Notes: generated by a model not told the origin, from the letters alone. A DNA stretch of 64,000 nucleotides from Azospirillum thermophilum (GCF_003130795.1 NZ_CP029352.1:970001-1034000); one strand, 5' to 3'; counted from the stretch's first letter, positions 1-9,251 are shown. A program made the numbers and translations.

Positions 1-500
1 GCGTCGCCGAACAGCGGCGCCACCGCCCGGTCGGCCGGATCGACCAGCCGCGACGTCGTGTCGCCGACCAGCAGCAGCGCCCGCCGCCCCGCCGCCTTCA
101 GCATCCCGGCCGCGGTCCACAGCCCGTAGACGAAGCCGGAACAGCCGTGGGTGAGGTCGAGCACCGCCGCCCCCTTGCGCAGCCCGAGCCGGCGATGCAG
201 CAGCGAAGCGGTTCCCGGCAGGATGTGGTCGTGGGTCTGCGTCACCAGGACCAGGAGGTCGACGCTGTCCGCCTGCCATCCCAGCCGGTCGAGCAGGCGG
301 CGGGCGGCGAGGTCGGCGAGATCGGAGGTGCATTGGCCGGGAGCGACGACATGGCGGGACTCGATGCCCGTCGCCTTGGCGATCTTCTGCGCCGCCTCCT
401 CGCCGAAACGGGCCGCGAGGTCGGCCTGCGTCTCCCGCCCCTCGGGGACGCAGGCGACCAGGCCGCGGATGGCGACGCCGTCGAGGGTGCTGGCGACCAT
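1..500 (-). CDS. 3-oxoacyl-ACP synthase III-like (FabH family), 3' end cut by window
   Basis: The first 166 residues read as a thiolase-fold ketoacyl-ACP synthase III. The nucleophilic Cys is at about residue 120 in a DLTHGCSGF context, close to Cys112 of E. coli FabH; the His and Asn of the triad lie beyond the window edge. The ATG at 500 is preceded by an AAAGGAG Shine-Dalgarno sequence. It starts 25 bp after the FabG-like gene and is the most distal visible gene of a sugar/acyl operon. Family enzymes condense a short acyl-CoA with malonyl-ACP. Here the role is inferred to be building a dedicated acyl group rather than housekeeping fatty acids, because of the sugar-gene context and two private ACPs. 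Confidence 0.85.
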   Translation of the reverse strand, partial: MVASTLDGVAIRGLVACVPEGRETQADLAARFGEEAAQKIAKATGIESRHVVAPGQCTSDLADLAARRLLDRLGWQADSVDLLVLVTQTHDHILPGTASLLHRRLGLRKGAAVLDLTHGCSGFVYGLWTAAGMLKAAGRRALLLVGDTTSRLVDPADRAVAPLFGD

Positions 501-525
501 GGGGCGCTCCTTTCGGGAGGACGGC

Positions 526-1278
526 TCAGCAGGTGATGCCGCCGTCCACCGTGATGGTCTGGCCGGTGATGAAGGCGCCGCCCTCGCCCAGCAGGAAGCG
601 GACCACCGGAACCACGTCCCCCACCCCGCCGAGCCGGCCGAGCGGCGTGCGGCGGATGATCTGGTCGCGCTGGCCCGCCGACAGCGTACCCGACATCTCG
701 GTTTCCAGATAGCCGGGCGCCACCGAGTTCACCGTCACCTGCAACCGCCCGACCTCGCGCGCCAGCGCCCGCGTCAGCCCGTCGAGCCCCGCCTTGGAGG
801 CGGAATAGGCGGCGAGCCCGACATAGCCCCGCTGCCCGATGATCGAGGAGATGTTGACAATCCGCCCCGGCCCGCGACGCAGCAGCTTGGCCCGCAGGAA
901 GGCCCGCGCCACCTGGATGGCGCCGGTCAGGTTGGTCTGGACGACCTCCTCCACGTCCACCTCGGGAAAGGTGGCGAGCACCCCTTCGCGGGCGATGCCG
1001 GCATTGTTGACGAGCCCCCACAGCGGCGAGGGGCCGGCCCATTCCACCGCCGCCTCGACAAAGGCACGCACCTGTCCGCCGTCGCCGATCCGGCAGGCCT
1101 GCCAGAACAGGTCCGGCCCGGCCAGCCGTTCGAGTTCGGCGGCCGGGCCGCGGCTGCAGGTGGAGACGCGGTAGCCCTCGGCCAGGAGCGCCTCCACCAG
1201 CCCGAGGCCGAGGCCGCGGCTGCCGCCGGTGACGATGACGTGGCGCTTCGCGCGGCCGTTCTCGCCTGGATCTGTCAT
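526..1278 (-). CDS. SDR family oxidoreductase, FabG-like 3-oxoacyl-ACP reductase
   Basis: 250 residues, the usual size of a classical short-chain dehydrogenase. The cofactor motif TGGSRGLG is at residues 17-24, NNAG at 91-94, and the catalytic Ser (about 144-145), Tyr158 and Lys162 lie in ISS...YSASK. The C-terminal GQTITVDGG block is typical of FabG. The expected reaction is NADPH-dependent reduction of 3-oxoacyl-ACP to 3-hydroxyacyl-ACP. The start overlaps the stop of the upstream adenylate-forming ligase by 4 bp, so the two are probably translationally coupled. With the ACPs and FabH-like synthase it could make a 3-hydroxyacyl-ACP. A sugar dehydrogenase role is the alternative. Confidence 0.88.
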   Translation of the reverse strand: MTDPGENGRAKRHVIVTGGSRGLGLGLVEALLAEGYRVSTCSRGPAAELERLAGPDLFWQACRIGDGGQVRAFVEAAVEWAGPSPLWGLVNNAGIAREGVLATFPEVDVEEVVQTNLTGAIQVARAFLRAKLLRRGPGRIVNISSIIGQRGYVGLAAYSASKAGLDGLTRALAREVGRLQVTVNSVAPGYLETEMSGTLSAGQRDQIIRRTPLGRLGGVGDVVPVVRFLLGEGGAFITGQTITVDGGITC

Positions 1279-2441
1279 GGCTCGGGCCTCCGGCTCTTCT
1301 TTCCCGCGGTGGACAGCGCGATGTGGTCGGCGAAGGTCAGCACCCGCGGACGGGCAGCCGGCGCCAGCGGCTCCAGCGCGACGCGGATCGCGGATCGCAG
1401 CGCGCTCTCCTCCACGCCGGGCTGCGGCACGACGGTGGCGGTCAGGATCCAGCCGGAGATCGGGTTCGCCCTCGGCTCCACCAGCGCGTCCAGCACGCCG
1501 GGAACCGCCAGCAGGGCCGTCTCCGCCGCCTCCGGCGAGACCTTCACCCCGCCGACATTGATCCGTCCGTCCAGCCGGCCGGCGAACAGCACCCGGCCGT
1601 CCCGCAGTTCCACAAGGTCACCGGTCGACAGCCAGTCCCCGGCGCCGTCCAGCATGGCGCGCGGGCTGCGCACCTCCAGCACGCCGCCGGCGATGCGGAG
1701 CCCGACCCCGTCCACTCCCGTCTCAAGCCACTCGGCCGGGAAGCCGGCGAGACCGTCGGCGACGGCGAACAGGGCGCCGGCCTCGGTGGAGGCGTAGATG
1801 TGCCGCAGCCGCGCCTGCGGAAAGCGCTCCGCGAGGCGGTCGAGCAGCGGCTGGTCGGCCGCCTCGCCGCCCAGCGTGATCGCGGCGAGTGGCGGGGCCT
1901 CCGCCCCCAGCGCCATCAGGAAGGCCCGCCAGAAGCTGGGCGTGCCGCTGACATGGGTGACGCCGTGGTGCACCGCCGCCCGTGCCAGTCCGCCGACCCC
2001 GCCCCCGGGCTCCGCCACCAGCGTCGCACCGGCCGCCGCCGCGGTCAGAATGACCTGGAGGCCGGCGAAGGCGCCGGGTTCGTAGGTCAGCAACCAGCGG
2101 GCGCCGGCGTCGGCGGTGCCGCGCAGCCGGCCGCGCAGCCGGTCGAAGCCATGGCGCACCAGCTTCGGCACGCCGGTCGTGCCGGAGGTCTCCAGCAGCA
2201 CGGCGAACCCGGGCAAGGCCGGCAGGTCGGGATCGGATCCGGCGTGGCGCTTCAACAGGATCGGCTGCCCCGCCCGCTCCGCGGCGGCCAGGGCGACGAG
2301 AACGACGGAGGGCCGCCCCGCCTCCACCACGCCGCCGGCCGGCGCCGGCAGCCGGCACAGCGCCTCGCGGTCGAAGGACGTACCGCCCTCGATCAGCCGG
2401 AATCCCGGCGCGATCCAGCCTGGCGGGGCCGAGACCGTCAT
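1275..2441 (-). CDS. Short AMP-dependent acyl-CoA/ACP ligase (ANL superfamily)
   Basis: Adenylate-forming enzyme of 388 residues, shorter than the usual 500 or more. The phosphate-binding loop LLETSGTTGVPK is near residues 82-93, followed by YASTEAG, STGDLVEL and GRLDGRINVGG. The likely catalytic lysines are close to the C-terminus in STAGKK. The shortness comes from the N-terminal subdomain, where only about 80 residues precede the P-loop. It probably activates a carboxylic acid and loads it on one of the neighbouring ACPs. It overlaps the ACP gene upstream and the SDR downstream by 4 bp each. The substrate cannot be told from sequence. Confidence 0.85.
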   Translation of the reverse strand: MTVSAPPGWIAPGFRLIEGGTSFDREALCRLPAPAGGVVEAGRPSVVLVALAAAERAGQPILLKRHAGSDPDLPALPGFAVLLETSGTTGVPKLVRHGFDRLRGRLRGTADAGARWLLTYEPGAFAGLQVILTAAAAGATLVAEPGGGVGGLARAAVHHGVTHVSGTPSFWRAFLMALGAEAPPLAAITLGGEAADQPLLDRLAERFPQARLRHIYASTEAGALFAVADGLAGFPAEWLETGVDGVGLRIAGGVLEVRSPRAMLDGAGDWLSTGDLVELRDGRVLFAGRLDGRINVGGVKVSPEAAETALLAVPGVLDALVEPRANPISGWILTATVVPQPGVEESALRSAIRVALEPLAPAARPRVLTFADHIALSTAGKKSRRPEP

Positions 2442-2686
2442 GCCGCGACGGCGTAGAGCGATGCCAGCTCGCCGACCGTCGTGAACTGGCGGAATCCTTC
2501 GCGGAACGGATCCCGGCCGGTCCGCTGCTCCAGCACCACCAGCAGGGTCGCAAGGTCGAGCGAGTCGATCGGCAGGTCACCGCCCAGGAAGACGGTGCCC
2601 GGCGACAGCGGCGGCAGGGTTTCGCCCTTGTCGGCGACGATGCGGCCGAGCTCTTCCGCAATCAGGGCAAGCAGGGAGTCGGTCAT
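2438..2686 (-). CDS. Acyl carrier protein (cluster copy 1)
   Basis: 82-residue acidic helical protein of ACP size. The phosphopantetheine attachment Ser is at residue 42 in the motif PIDSLDLATLL. The start overlaps the stop of the hydrolase gene by 4 bp and the 3' end overlaps the ligase gene by 4 bp, so it is embedded in the operon. It would need a phosphopantetheinyl transferase encoded elsewhere. It is probably the carrier loaded by the adjacent ligase and extended or reduced by the FabH- and FabG-like enzymes. Confidence 0.85.
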   Translation of the reverse strand: MTDSLLALIAEELGRIVADKGETLPPLSPGTVFLGGDLPIDSLDLATLLVVLEQRTGRDPFREGFRQFTTVGELASLYAVAA

Positions 2687-3510
2687 GACGGATCGCAGGA
2701 GGACATGAAGGAACGGAGGGCGGCGGTCAGCGGGCTCGAAGCCTCAGTATGCGGCAAGTGGCCGGCATTGTCGAAGAGGTGGAAGGGGGCGTCGGGTGGC
2801 CGCAGCTCCGGGGGCGGAACCGGGATGATGTGATCCTCCCGCCCCCAGAGGAGCTGGACCGGCGCGGTCAGCGCCGCCCAGTCGACCGGTGCGCCGGGGC
2901 CGCGGGCGAAGGATCCCTCGATGATCGCCTCCAGCGCCGCCCGCCGGGCCGGGTCGGCCGCCTGGGCATGCAGGACCTCGCCCACCCGGCCGACGAGGAC
3001 GGAGGGGCGGGCGAAGAGGCGGCCGGCATAATGGCGTCCCTGCTCCACCGACTCGAGCCGGACCAGCCGGTGCAGGAATCCGACGTCGAACCAACTGCCG
3101 AGGCCTGCCGAGGCGATCAGCGACAGGCTCAGCACCCGCTCCGGCGCCTGCCGGGCAAGCTCCAGCCCGACATAGCCCCCCATCGAGTGGCCGACGACAT
3201 GGACCTGCGGGATCTCCAGCGCGTCCAGCAGCCGCAGCAGCCAGGGCGCGAAGCTCCCGATCCGGCCGTCCCCGACGTCGAGCGTCGAGGCCCCGTGCCC
3301 CGGCAGGTCGACGGCGATCGTCCGCCGGTCGGCGGCGAGGCCGGACAGGTTGAACTGCCAGGTCAGCAGATCCCCGGCGAATCCATGGAGCAGCAGGGCC
3401 GGAAGCCCGCCGCCCCGCCCGGCCGACAGGTAGGCGGCGGGACCGCCCTCCATCTCGGTCAGGGCACGGGACAGGCGCCCGCCGGCCGACACCGGACGCG
3501 GCATGGTCAC
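2683..3510 (-). CDS. Alpha/beta hydrolase
   Basis: 275 residues with a full alpha/beta-hydrolase signature: oxyanion region LLHGFAGD near residue 40, nucleophile elbow GHSMGG with Ser109, Asp226 in WGREDHIIP, and His251 in NAGHLPH. No signal peptide, so it should be cytoplasmic. It lies between two ACP genes with 4-bp overlaps on both sides. In this context it may act as a thioesterase or acyltransferase on ACP-bound acyl groups, but that is inference from neighbours. Family members act on many ester and thioester substrates. Confidence 0.88.
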   Translation of the reverse strand: MTMPRPVSAGGRLSRALTEMEGGPAAYLSAGRGGGLPALLLHGFAGDLLTWQFNLSGLAADRRTIAVDLPGHGASTLDVGDGRIGSFAPWLLRLLDALEIPQVHVVGHSMGGYVGLELARQAPERVLSLSLIASAGLGSWFDVGFLHRLVRLESVEQGRHYAGRLFARPSVLVGRVGEVLHAQAADPARRAALEAIIEGSFARGPGAPVDWAALTAPVQLLWGREDHIIPVPPPELRPPDAPFHLFDNAGHLPHTEASSPLTAALRSFMSSCDPS

Positions 3511-3740
3511 GCAGCGACGGCGACGCCGGCCAGCGCCAGGAGATCGGACACCGTCTTGGCCTTCGCCAGCTTCTCGCCTTCCAGCACCACGCCTAGCTTC
3601 TCGTCGACCAGTGCGATGAAGCTGATGACCGCCAGCGAATCCCAGTTTTCCAGCGTCTCCAGCACCTCGTCGCCGGTCAGGGTGCCGGCATCGAGTTCGA
3701 GCATCTCGTCAAGAGCGAGCAGGAAGTCCTTACGATCCAT
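3507..3740 (-). CDS. Acyl carrier protein (cluster copy 2)
   Basis: 77 residues with a phosphopantetheine site at Ser35 in the motif NWDSLAVISF, unlike the PIDSLDL site of the other ACP in the cluster. The WDSLA form is common in carrier proteins of modification pathways rather than in fatty-acid AcpP. Its start overlaps the end of the cytidylyltransferase gene by 11 bp and its end overlaps the hydrolase by 4 bp. It probably carries an acyl unit for transfer to the sugar made by the cluster. Confidence 0.83.
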   Translation of the reverse strand: MDRKDFLLALDEMLELDAGTLTGDEVLETLENWDSLAVISFIALVDEKLGVVLEGEKLAKAKTVSDLLALAGVAVAA

Positions 3741-4527
3741 TGTTCTTCTCCTTGTGCGCCATCGGCATGCCCGGTCTGTGCAGGGTCTTCTGACGGACGG
3801 CAGCGTTGATCCCGATCCAGTCGGGATGGCGGTTTAGCACATTGCAACAATCCTGCCACCCGAAGTCGGGCTTTTCCGGCACAAGGGCCTCCAGCAGGCG
3901 GCGGACCAGCTCGAAATCCGCGGGTTCGTCGACGCACCAGCGCTGCGGCGGGCCATCGGGCGCCGGGGCCGGGCGCAGCGGCTCCGCAATGCGGAAGCGG
4001 TCCGGGCGGCGGTAGATGTAGGGGGTGACATGCTCCCGCTCCGCCGGGTCGGTCGCCTGCGCCGCAGCCTCGTCCAGGGCGGCGCGGGTGAAGACCTCGG
4101 CATCGAGGCCGCGCGGAAAGCGGCTGGTGTCGATGGACCGGTAGTCGGCGGCGGGGCCGGCGACGAAGCCGCCGACCAGTTCGTCCACCAGCGCCGGGTC
4201 GATCAGCGGGCAGTCGGAGGTGACGCGGACCACCAGATCCGCCCCGGCCATCGCCGCCGCTCCGGCGAAGCGCGACAGCACGTCCTGCTCGCTGCCGCGG
4301 AAAACCGGCAGGCCAAGCGCACGCCCCGCCCGCTCGACCGGATCGTCGGTGCGGTTGACCGTCGTCGCCAGAACCACGGCGTCCAGGGTCCCGCAGCGCC
4401 GCAGCCGCTCAAGATGATGGGCCAGCAGGCTCTTGCCGGCGGCCTCCAGCAGGATCTTGCCCGGCAGGCGGGTCGAGGTCATGCGCGCCTGCGAGATGCA
4501 GACGATCCGGGGCCGGCGGTCCCTCAT
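3730..4527 (-). CDS. SpsF-family cytidylyltransferase, probable nonulosonic acid nucleotidyltransferase
   Basis: 265 residues with the nucleotidyltransferase N-terminus ISQARMTSTRLPGKIL characteristic of SpsF-type enzymes and an RVTSDCPLIDP metal-binding block at about residues 101-111. In a cluster with PseI and PseG it is the only visible candidate for the CMP-sugar activation step. Its N-terminus differs from the PARGGSKRIP form of classical PseF or NeuA. It overlaps pseI by 4 bp. The tail beyond about residue 245 is Lys/Asn rich and overlaps the next ACP gene. Activity as the CMP-Pse synthase is inferred. Confidence 0.8.
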   Translation of the reverse strand: MRDRRPRIVCISQARMTSTRLPGKILLEAAGKSLLAHHLERLRRCGTLDAVVLATTVNRTDDPVERAGRALGLPVFRGSEQDVLSRFAGAAAMAGADLVVRVTSDCPLIDPALVDELVGGFVAGPAADYRSIDTSRFPRGLDAEVFTRAALDEAAAQATDPAEREHVTPYIYRRPDRFRIAEPLRPAPAPDGPPQRWCVDEPADFELVRRLLEALVPEKPDFGWQDCCNVLNRHPDWIGINAAVRQKTLHRPGMPMAHKEKNNGS

Positions 4528-5597
4528 CGCCCGGTCTCCTCCGGCGCCAGCATGTCCCAGCGCAACGGCTCGCCGCGGCGCAGCGGCCGGGCGGCGCGGC
4601 GCCCCAGAACGGCCGGGAGATGCTTGGGTTCAAGGCCGAAGCCGGGCCGGATGGAGCGGACATTGCCCACCGTCAGCGGTTCCCCCGCCGCGATATCGGC
4701 TGTCACGTAGAGTGAGCGGCGGTAGGAACGGCCGCCCGCCTCGCTCGGCTCGACGCCGTAATGGACGCGCCCCAGCGCCGCCCAGGCGGTCCGCGCCGCC
4801 TCGGCCATCGCCTTGAACTCCGCCGGCTCCAGGGAGAAGGCGCTGTCGACCCCGCCGTCGGCGCGGGACAGGGTGAAGTGCTTCTCGATGATCGTCGCCC
4901 CCTGCGCCACCGCCGCCACCGGAACCGCAACGCCATGGGTGTGATCAGACAGGCCGGTGGTGACGCCGAACGCCTCCGCCAGATGGGGAATGGTGCGCAG
5001 GTTGCACTCCTCCGGCGGGGTCGGGTAGCCGCTGACGCAATGGAGAAGGGCGAGCGGGACGTCACCCGCCGCCTCCACCCCCTCGGCGATTTCGCCCAGC
5101 GTGGCAAGGCCGGTGGAGAGGATCAGCGGCCTGCCCGAGCGGGCGGCGCGGCGGATCAGCGGCAGGTCGATCAGCTCGAAGGACGCGATCTTGAAGGCCG
5201 GCGCGTCGAGCTCCTCCAGCAGGGCCACCGCCGTCTCGTCGAAGGGGGAGCTGAAGATGGCGAGACCGAGTTCACGGGCGCGCGCGAACAGCGGCGCGTG
5301 CCAGTCCCAGGGAGTATGCGCCTCGCGATAGAGGTCGTGCAGGGTGCGGCCGGCCCACAGCCCTCCCTCCAGCCGGAAACCCGGGCCGTCATGGTCGATG
5401 GTGATGGTGTCGGCGGTGTAGGTCTGCAGCTTCACCGCATCCGCCCCCGCCTCCTTCGCCGCCTCCACCAGCGCGAGCGCCCGCGACAGGTCGCCATTGT
5501 GGTTGCCCGACAGCTCGGCGATCAGGTAGGGCGGGTGGCCGGGGCCGATGGGACGGCCGGCGATCTCGAGGGCGGCGGGCTGGGACACGGGATGCAC
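4524..5597 (-). CDS. pseI: Pseudaminic acid synthase
   Basis: 357 residues. An N-terminal NeuB-type TIM barrel holds the PseI-like block IAELSGNHNGDLSRA, then KLQTYTADTI, STGLATL and SDHTHG. A C-terminal SAF/antifreeze-like domain runs from about residue 295 (SLYVTADIAAGEPLT). It condenses the 2,4-diacetamido-hexose released by PseG with phosphoenolpyruvate to give pseudaminic acid. The GTG start at 5597 has AAGGAG just upstream. The GNHNG block favours PseI over LegI or sialic acid synthase, and pseG nearby agrees. PseB, PseC and PseH were not found in the window. Confidence 0.9.
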   Translation of the reverse strand: MHPVSQPAALEIAGRPIGPGHPPYLIAELSGNHNGDLSRALALVEAAKEAGADAVKLQTYTADTITIDHDGPGFRLEGGLWAGRTLHDLYREAHTPWDWHAPLFARARELGLAIFSSPFDETAVALLEELDAPAFKIASFELIDLPLIRRAARSGRPLILSTGLATLGEIAEGVEAAGDVPLALLHCVSGYPTPPEECNLRTIPHLAEAFGVTTGLSDHTHGVAVPVAAVAQGATIIEKHFTLSRADGGVDSAFSLEPAEFKAMAEAARTAWAALGRVHYGVEPSEAGGRSYRRSLYVTADIAAGEPLTVGNVRSIRPGFGLEPKHLPAVLGRRAARPLRRGEPLRWDMLAPEETGR

Positions 5598-5658
5598 CGG
5601 GCTCCTTGGGACGAATCATCTGTGTGCCGGCAGCTTGCCACAAATCCCTGAAGGAAGG

Positions 5659-7233
5659 TTAATTTCCGCCGCCATACAGCAGGCCCCGCGCCTCCTCGCC
5701 ATAGGCCAGCAGACGCTCGACGCAGCGCTGGCGGTCGCCGATCTCGGCGAAGCGGGCACGCGCCTCGTCCGATGCCGCCGCGCACACCTGCGGATCGGCG
5801 AAGAGGGTTGCGGCGCGCGTGACATAGGCGTCCCGGTCGGGGACACAGAAGGCCGGACCGGCGACGCTTGCCGCGTCGCCCCAGGCGAAGGTGACCACCG
5901 GCACACCCTCGGCCAGCGCATAGGCGGCACCGCCACCGCCGCCCTGGCGGGCCGGGTTGAGGAAGGCTTGGCAGCCGCGGTACAGCCCGCGGATGTCGTT
6001 CACATGGCCCAGCGTCACCACGCGCCCGCCATGGCGCATCGCCTTGAGACGCTCCGGCATCTCCTTCACCTCGCCGGCGAAGGCGGCAAGGGCGCCGGGG
6101 CAGCGGTCGAGGATGTCGTCCAGCAGGCCGAGGAACTCCGGCCCCGCCTCCAGATCCAGCCGCGTGCCGACCACGGCGAAGACGAAGGGCGCCCCGGCCA
6201 GCCCGGCGACCGCGACCTGCCCCGCCGTCGGCGGCAGCGTGTAGCCGAAGGTGAAGGGCCGGAAGCGGCGGGCGAACGGGCCGCGGTAGAGCGCCGGTAT
6301 GGCGGCCGTATGGTCCCGCTCGTCGAAGCCGAGAACGATCTGCGCCAGCGAGATGGTGATCCCGGACGTGGTGGGGATGCAGACCACCGGCCGGGCGCCG
6401 GCCTCGGCGAACAGGTCGGCCACGACGTTCGATCCGCCGAAGGACACGATCAGGTCGGGGTCGTAGCCGTCCACCGCCTGGACGATCGCCGTCAGCTTGT
6501 CCTGCGAGAAGGCCGGGTCGGTGAAGGAGGCGACCTTCACCCGCCGACCGAACATCTGCAGGGCGAAGACCCCCTCATACTCCGCCACCGACTCCGCGAT
6601 CATCGGCGGGATGAACAGGGCCTCCACGCGTCCCGGCAGGGTGTTGCAGTTGATGATGGCGACCTCCAGCCCGAACTCGTCCTGCATGCGGCTGGCGAAG
6701 TCGAAGCAGTCGCGCGTCGGCTGGTGACGGTCGTTGGTGAACTGGTTGGTCACCACCGCGACGCGGCGGATCGGGCCATCGCGGCGGGCCGGCCGCTGCG
6801 GCGCGAGGTCCCAACGCCGGGCGATCGACCGCACCATCGCCTCGTAGAAGCGGTAGAGGTCGCAGGGCACGAAGCTCACCGCCTTTTCCGGCGAGGCGGC
6901 GCCGAGGAACAGCTGCCGGGTCAGGCACCAGTAGGCATAGTGCAGCAGCTCCGGCGCCACGCTGTCGCCGCCCAGCAGCAGGTAATGCAGGATCCGTTCG
7001 TAATGGTAGAGATCGCCGGTCAGCTGGAAGAGGACGGAGTGCAGCCGCACCGTGTCGCCGGTCGGCGCCTCGCGCCGCAGCCGGTCGGCGATGGCCAGCC
7101 GCGCCGGCTCGTCGAGGTCGCGGCGCATCGCCTCGCACAGCCGGGCGAAGCGGTTGATCTTGTCGGCATCGAACTGACGGTCGGTGAGCAGGGTCATCAG
7201 CTCGGCGACCTTGGCGTCAACCCCCTCGGACAT
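5659..7233 (-). CDS. GT-B fold glycosyltransferase, probably glycan/flagellin modification
   Basis: 524 residues from an ATG with GGAGGAACAGC upstream; a longer in-frame ATG at 7296 lacks such a site and overlaps the upstream gene. The N-terminal half (to about 180) is helical with no recognised motif. The rest looks like a two-Rossmann GT-B enzyme: RRVAVVTNQFTNDRHQ, DLIVSFGGSNVVADLF, then a C-terminal nucleotide-sugar lobe with LGHVNDI and a glycine-rich GGGGGAAYALAEGVPVV. No membrane segment. It sits between pseI and the TPR-glycosyltransferase and probably transfers a sugar of this cluster, but donor and acceptor are unknown. Confidence 0.75.
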   Translation of the reverse strand: MSEGVDAKVAELMTLLTDRQFDADKINRFARLCEAMRRDLDEPARLAIADRLRREAPTGDTVRLHSVLFQLTGDLYHYERILHYLLLGGDSVAPELLHYAYWCLTRQLFLGAASPEKAVSFVPCDLYRFYEAMVRSIARRWDLAPQRPARRDGPIRRVAVVTNQFTNDRHQPTRDCFDFASRMQDEFGLEVAIINCNTLPGRVEALFIPPMIAESVAEYEGVFALQMFGRRVKVASFTDPAFSQDKLTAIVQAVDGYDPDLIVSFGGSNVVADLFAEAGARPVVCIPTTSGITISLAQIVLGFDERDHTAAIPALYRGPFARRFRPFTFGYTLPPTAGQVAVAGLAGAPFVFAVVGTRLDLEAGPEFLGLLDDILDRCPGALAAFAGEVKEMPERLKAMRHGGRVVTLGHVNDIRGLYRGCQAFLNPARQGGGGGAAYALAEGVPVVTFAWGDAASVAGPAFCVPDRDAYVTRAATLFADPQVCAAASDEARARFAEIGDRQRCVERLLAYGEEARGLLYGGGN

Positions 7234-7261
7234 GCTGTTCCTCCGCCCTTGTGCGTTCAGG

Positions 7262-9243
7262 TCATAGCCGCCCGCGCACCACCGCTTCAAGGGCATCGCG
7301 CATCGCCGCGACGACCGGGGACCAGTCGCCGGGCGCCGGCTGGCGGAACAGGCGCGCGGTCGGATACCAGGGACTGTCCGACCGGTCGAGCAGCCAGCGC
7401 CAGTCCGGCGTGTGCGACAGCATCACCCAGACCGGCCGCCCCAGCGCGCCGGCCAGATGCGCCGGGGCGGTGCAGGAGGAGATGACGAGGTCGAGCCCGG
7501 CCATCACCGCCGCGGTGTCGGCGAAATCCCCGATCTCTGCGCCGAGGTCGGTGAAGGAGGCCGGCATCGCCTCCCCCAGCAGGGCCAGCCGCCCCGCCCC
7601 CACCTGCAGCCCGTAGAACCGGCAGCCCGGCTGTGCCAGCAGCGGCCGCAGCACCTCCAGCCCCGGCGAGCGCTCGCGATCCCCGGCGAAGCCGGGATTG
7701 CCGGCCCAGACCAGCCCGACCCGCAGGGGTCTTCCGCCGGGGTCCGCGTCGGCCAACCGGTCCGCCCAGCGGGCGGTCCGCTGGGGATCGGCCTGCAGGT
7801 AGGGCACCCGCGCCGGAATGTCCGGCAGGCCATGGCCGAAGGCGCGCGGCAGGCTGAGCAACGGACAGTGCAGGTCGAAGGGCGGCAGCGGGTCGCCGCT
7901 CACCACGACCTGCGACACGCCCTCGACGCTGCCGAACAGGGCGGCGAGATCGGCGCCGGTCTCCACCACCACACGGGCACCGCGCGCCGCCACCAGCGGG
8001 GCGTAGCGGATGAACTGGATGGCGTCGCCCCTGCCCTGCTCCTCGTGCAGCAGGATGGTGCGGCCGGCGATGGGCCCGCCGCTCCACAGCGGCTGGGTGA
8101 AGCCCCGCGGCTTGGTCGGGAAACCGGGGGTGCGCCAGCGGGACTCGTAATCCTCCCACCCCTCGCGGCAGCGGCCGGCCAGCAGGCTGGTCAAGCCGCG
8201 GTTCCACCGCTGCTCCGCGGCGGCCGGAGCGGCGGCGACCGCCCGGTCGTGCAGGCGCAACGCCTCGTCCAGCCGGTGGGCGTCCCGGTACAGCAGGGCG
8301 CGCAGCCCGACCTGCTGCGGGCCGGCCGGGTTCAACGACAGGGCCCGTTCGACGGCAAGCCCGCGACCGCCCGCTGCCCCCGCTCCGCCGCCGCGATGGC
8401 CAGGGCGGTCCAGCGGTTGGGATGCTCCGGGTCGAGGCGGAGGGCGCGGCGGTAACAGGGCAGCGGGTCCGCGGCCCCCCGCTGGCGCCAGCGGACGACC
8501 CCCAGAAGCTCCAGCACATCCACCGCCGCCGGGTCGAGGGCCAGGGCCGCCGCGAGCTGCCGCGCCGCCTCCGCCCACCGCCCGCCATCGCACAACGCGC
8601 GGGCGGCGTTCAGCCGGACCTGCGGATCCAGCGGATCGAGGGCGGCGGCCTGACGCAGAACCGCGATGCTCTCTTCATCGCCGGCACGCTGGAGCGCGAC
8701 GCCGAGCTGGTGCCAAGCCGGGGCATGGTCGGGGCGCAGCCGGACCGCATGGCGCAGGCAGCGGACCGCGTCTTCGCCACGGCCGGTCTGCCGCAGCAGC
8801 GCGCCGGCCTGCAGCCACGCCTCCGCCAGATCGGGCTGGAGAAGGGCGGTGTGGAGGAAAGCAGCGATTGCGGCGGACCGCCGGCCGAGGTCGCGCTCCA
8901 GCCCCGCCAGGACGAAGGCCACCTCCGGCGCATCCGGGCACAGCCGCAAGGCCTCGCGATAGGCCGCGGCGGCCTCGGCCGGCCGGCCCGCGGCGCGGTG
9001 GGCCTTGCCGAGATTGACGCGGCTCTCCGGATGGTCGGGGCGCGCCGCGACGGCACGGTCCAGCAGCGCCACGGCCTCGTCCAGCCGGCCGGTCTGGGCG
9101 CGCAGCAGGCCGAAGAGATGCAGCGTGTCGGGATGGTCGGGGACGGCGTCCAGGATGGCGGCATAGATCCGCTCCGCCTCCACCGTCCGGCCGCCGAGAT
9201 GATGGTCGAGCGCCAGGGACAGGGCTTCCTGCACCGTCGCCAT
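7262..9243 (-). pseudogene. TPR-repeat glycosyltransferase, broken by a one-base frameshift
   Basis: Two overlapping frames make one protein. From ATG 9243, about 290 residues are tandem tetratricopeptide repeats, and this frame stops at 8332. The continuation, from about VERALSLNPAG to the stop at 7262, holds the last TPR and a GT9/GT41-like transferase domain with LLHEEQGRGDAIQF, VGLVWAGNP, TAPAHLAGALGRPVWV and DWRWLLDR. The shift is a net loss of one base between about 8341 and 8400; the five-C run at 8377-8381 is the obvious site, since a sixth C restores one frame. Such TPR-GT proteins are common beside flagellin and nonulosonate loci. It could be a real null allele or a sequencing error. 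Confidence 0.8.
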
Positions 9244-9251
9244 GGCGCCGC

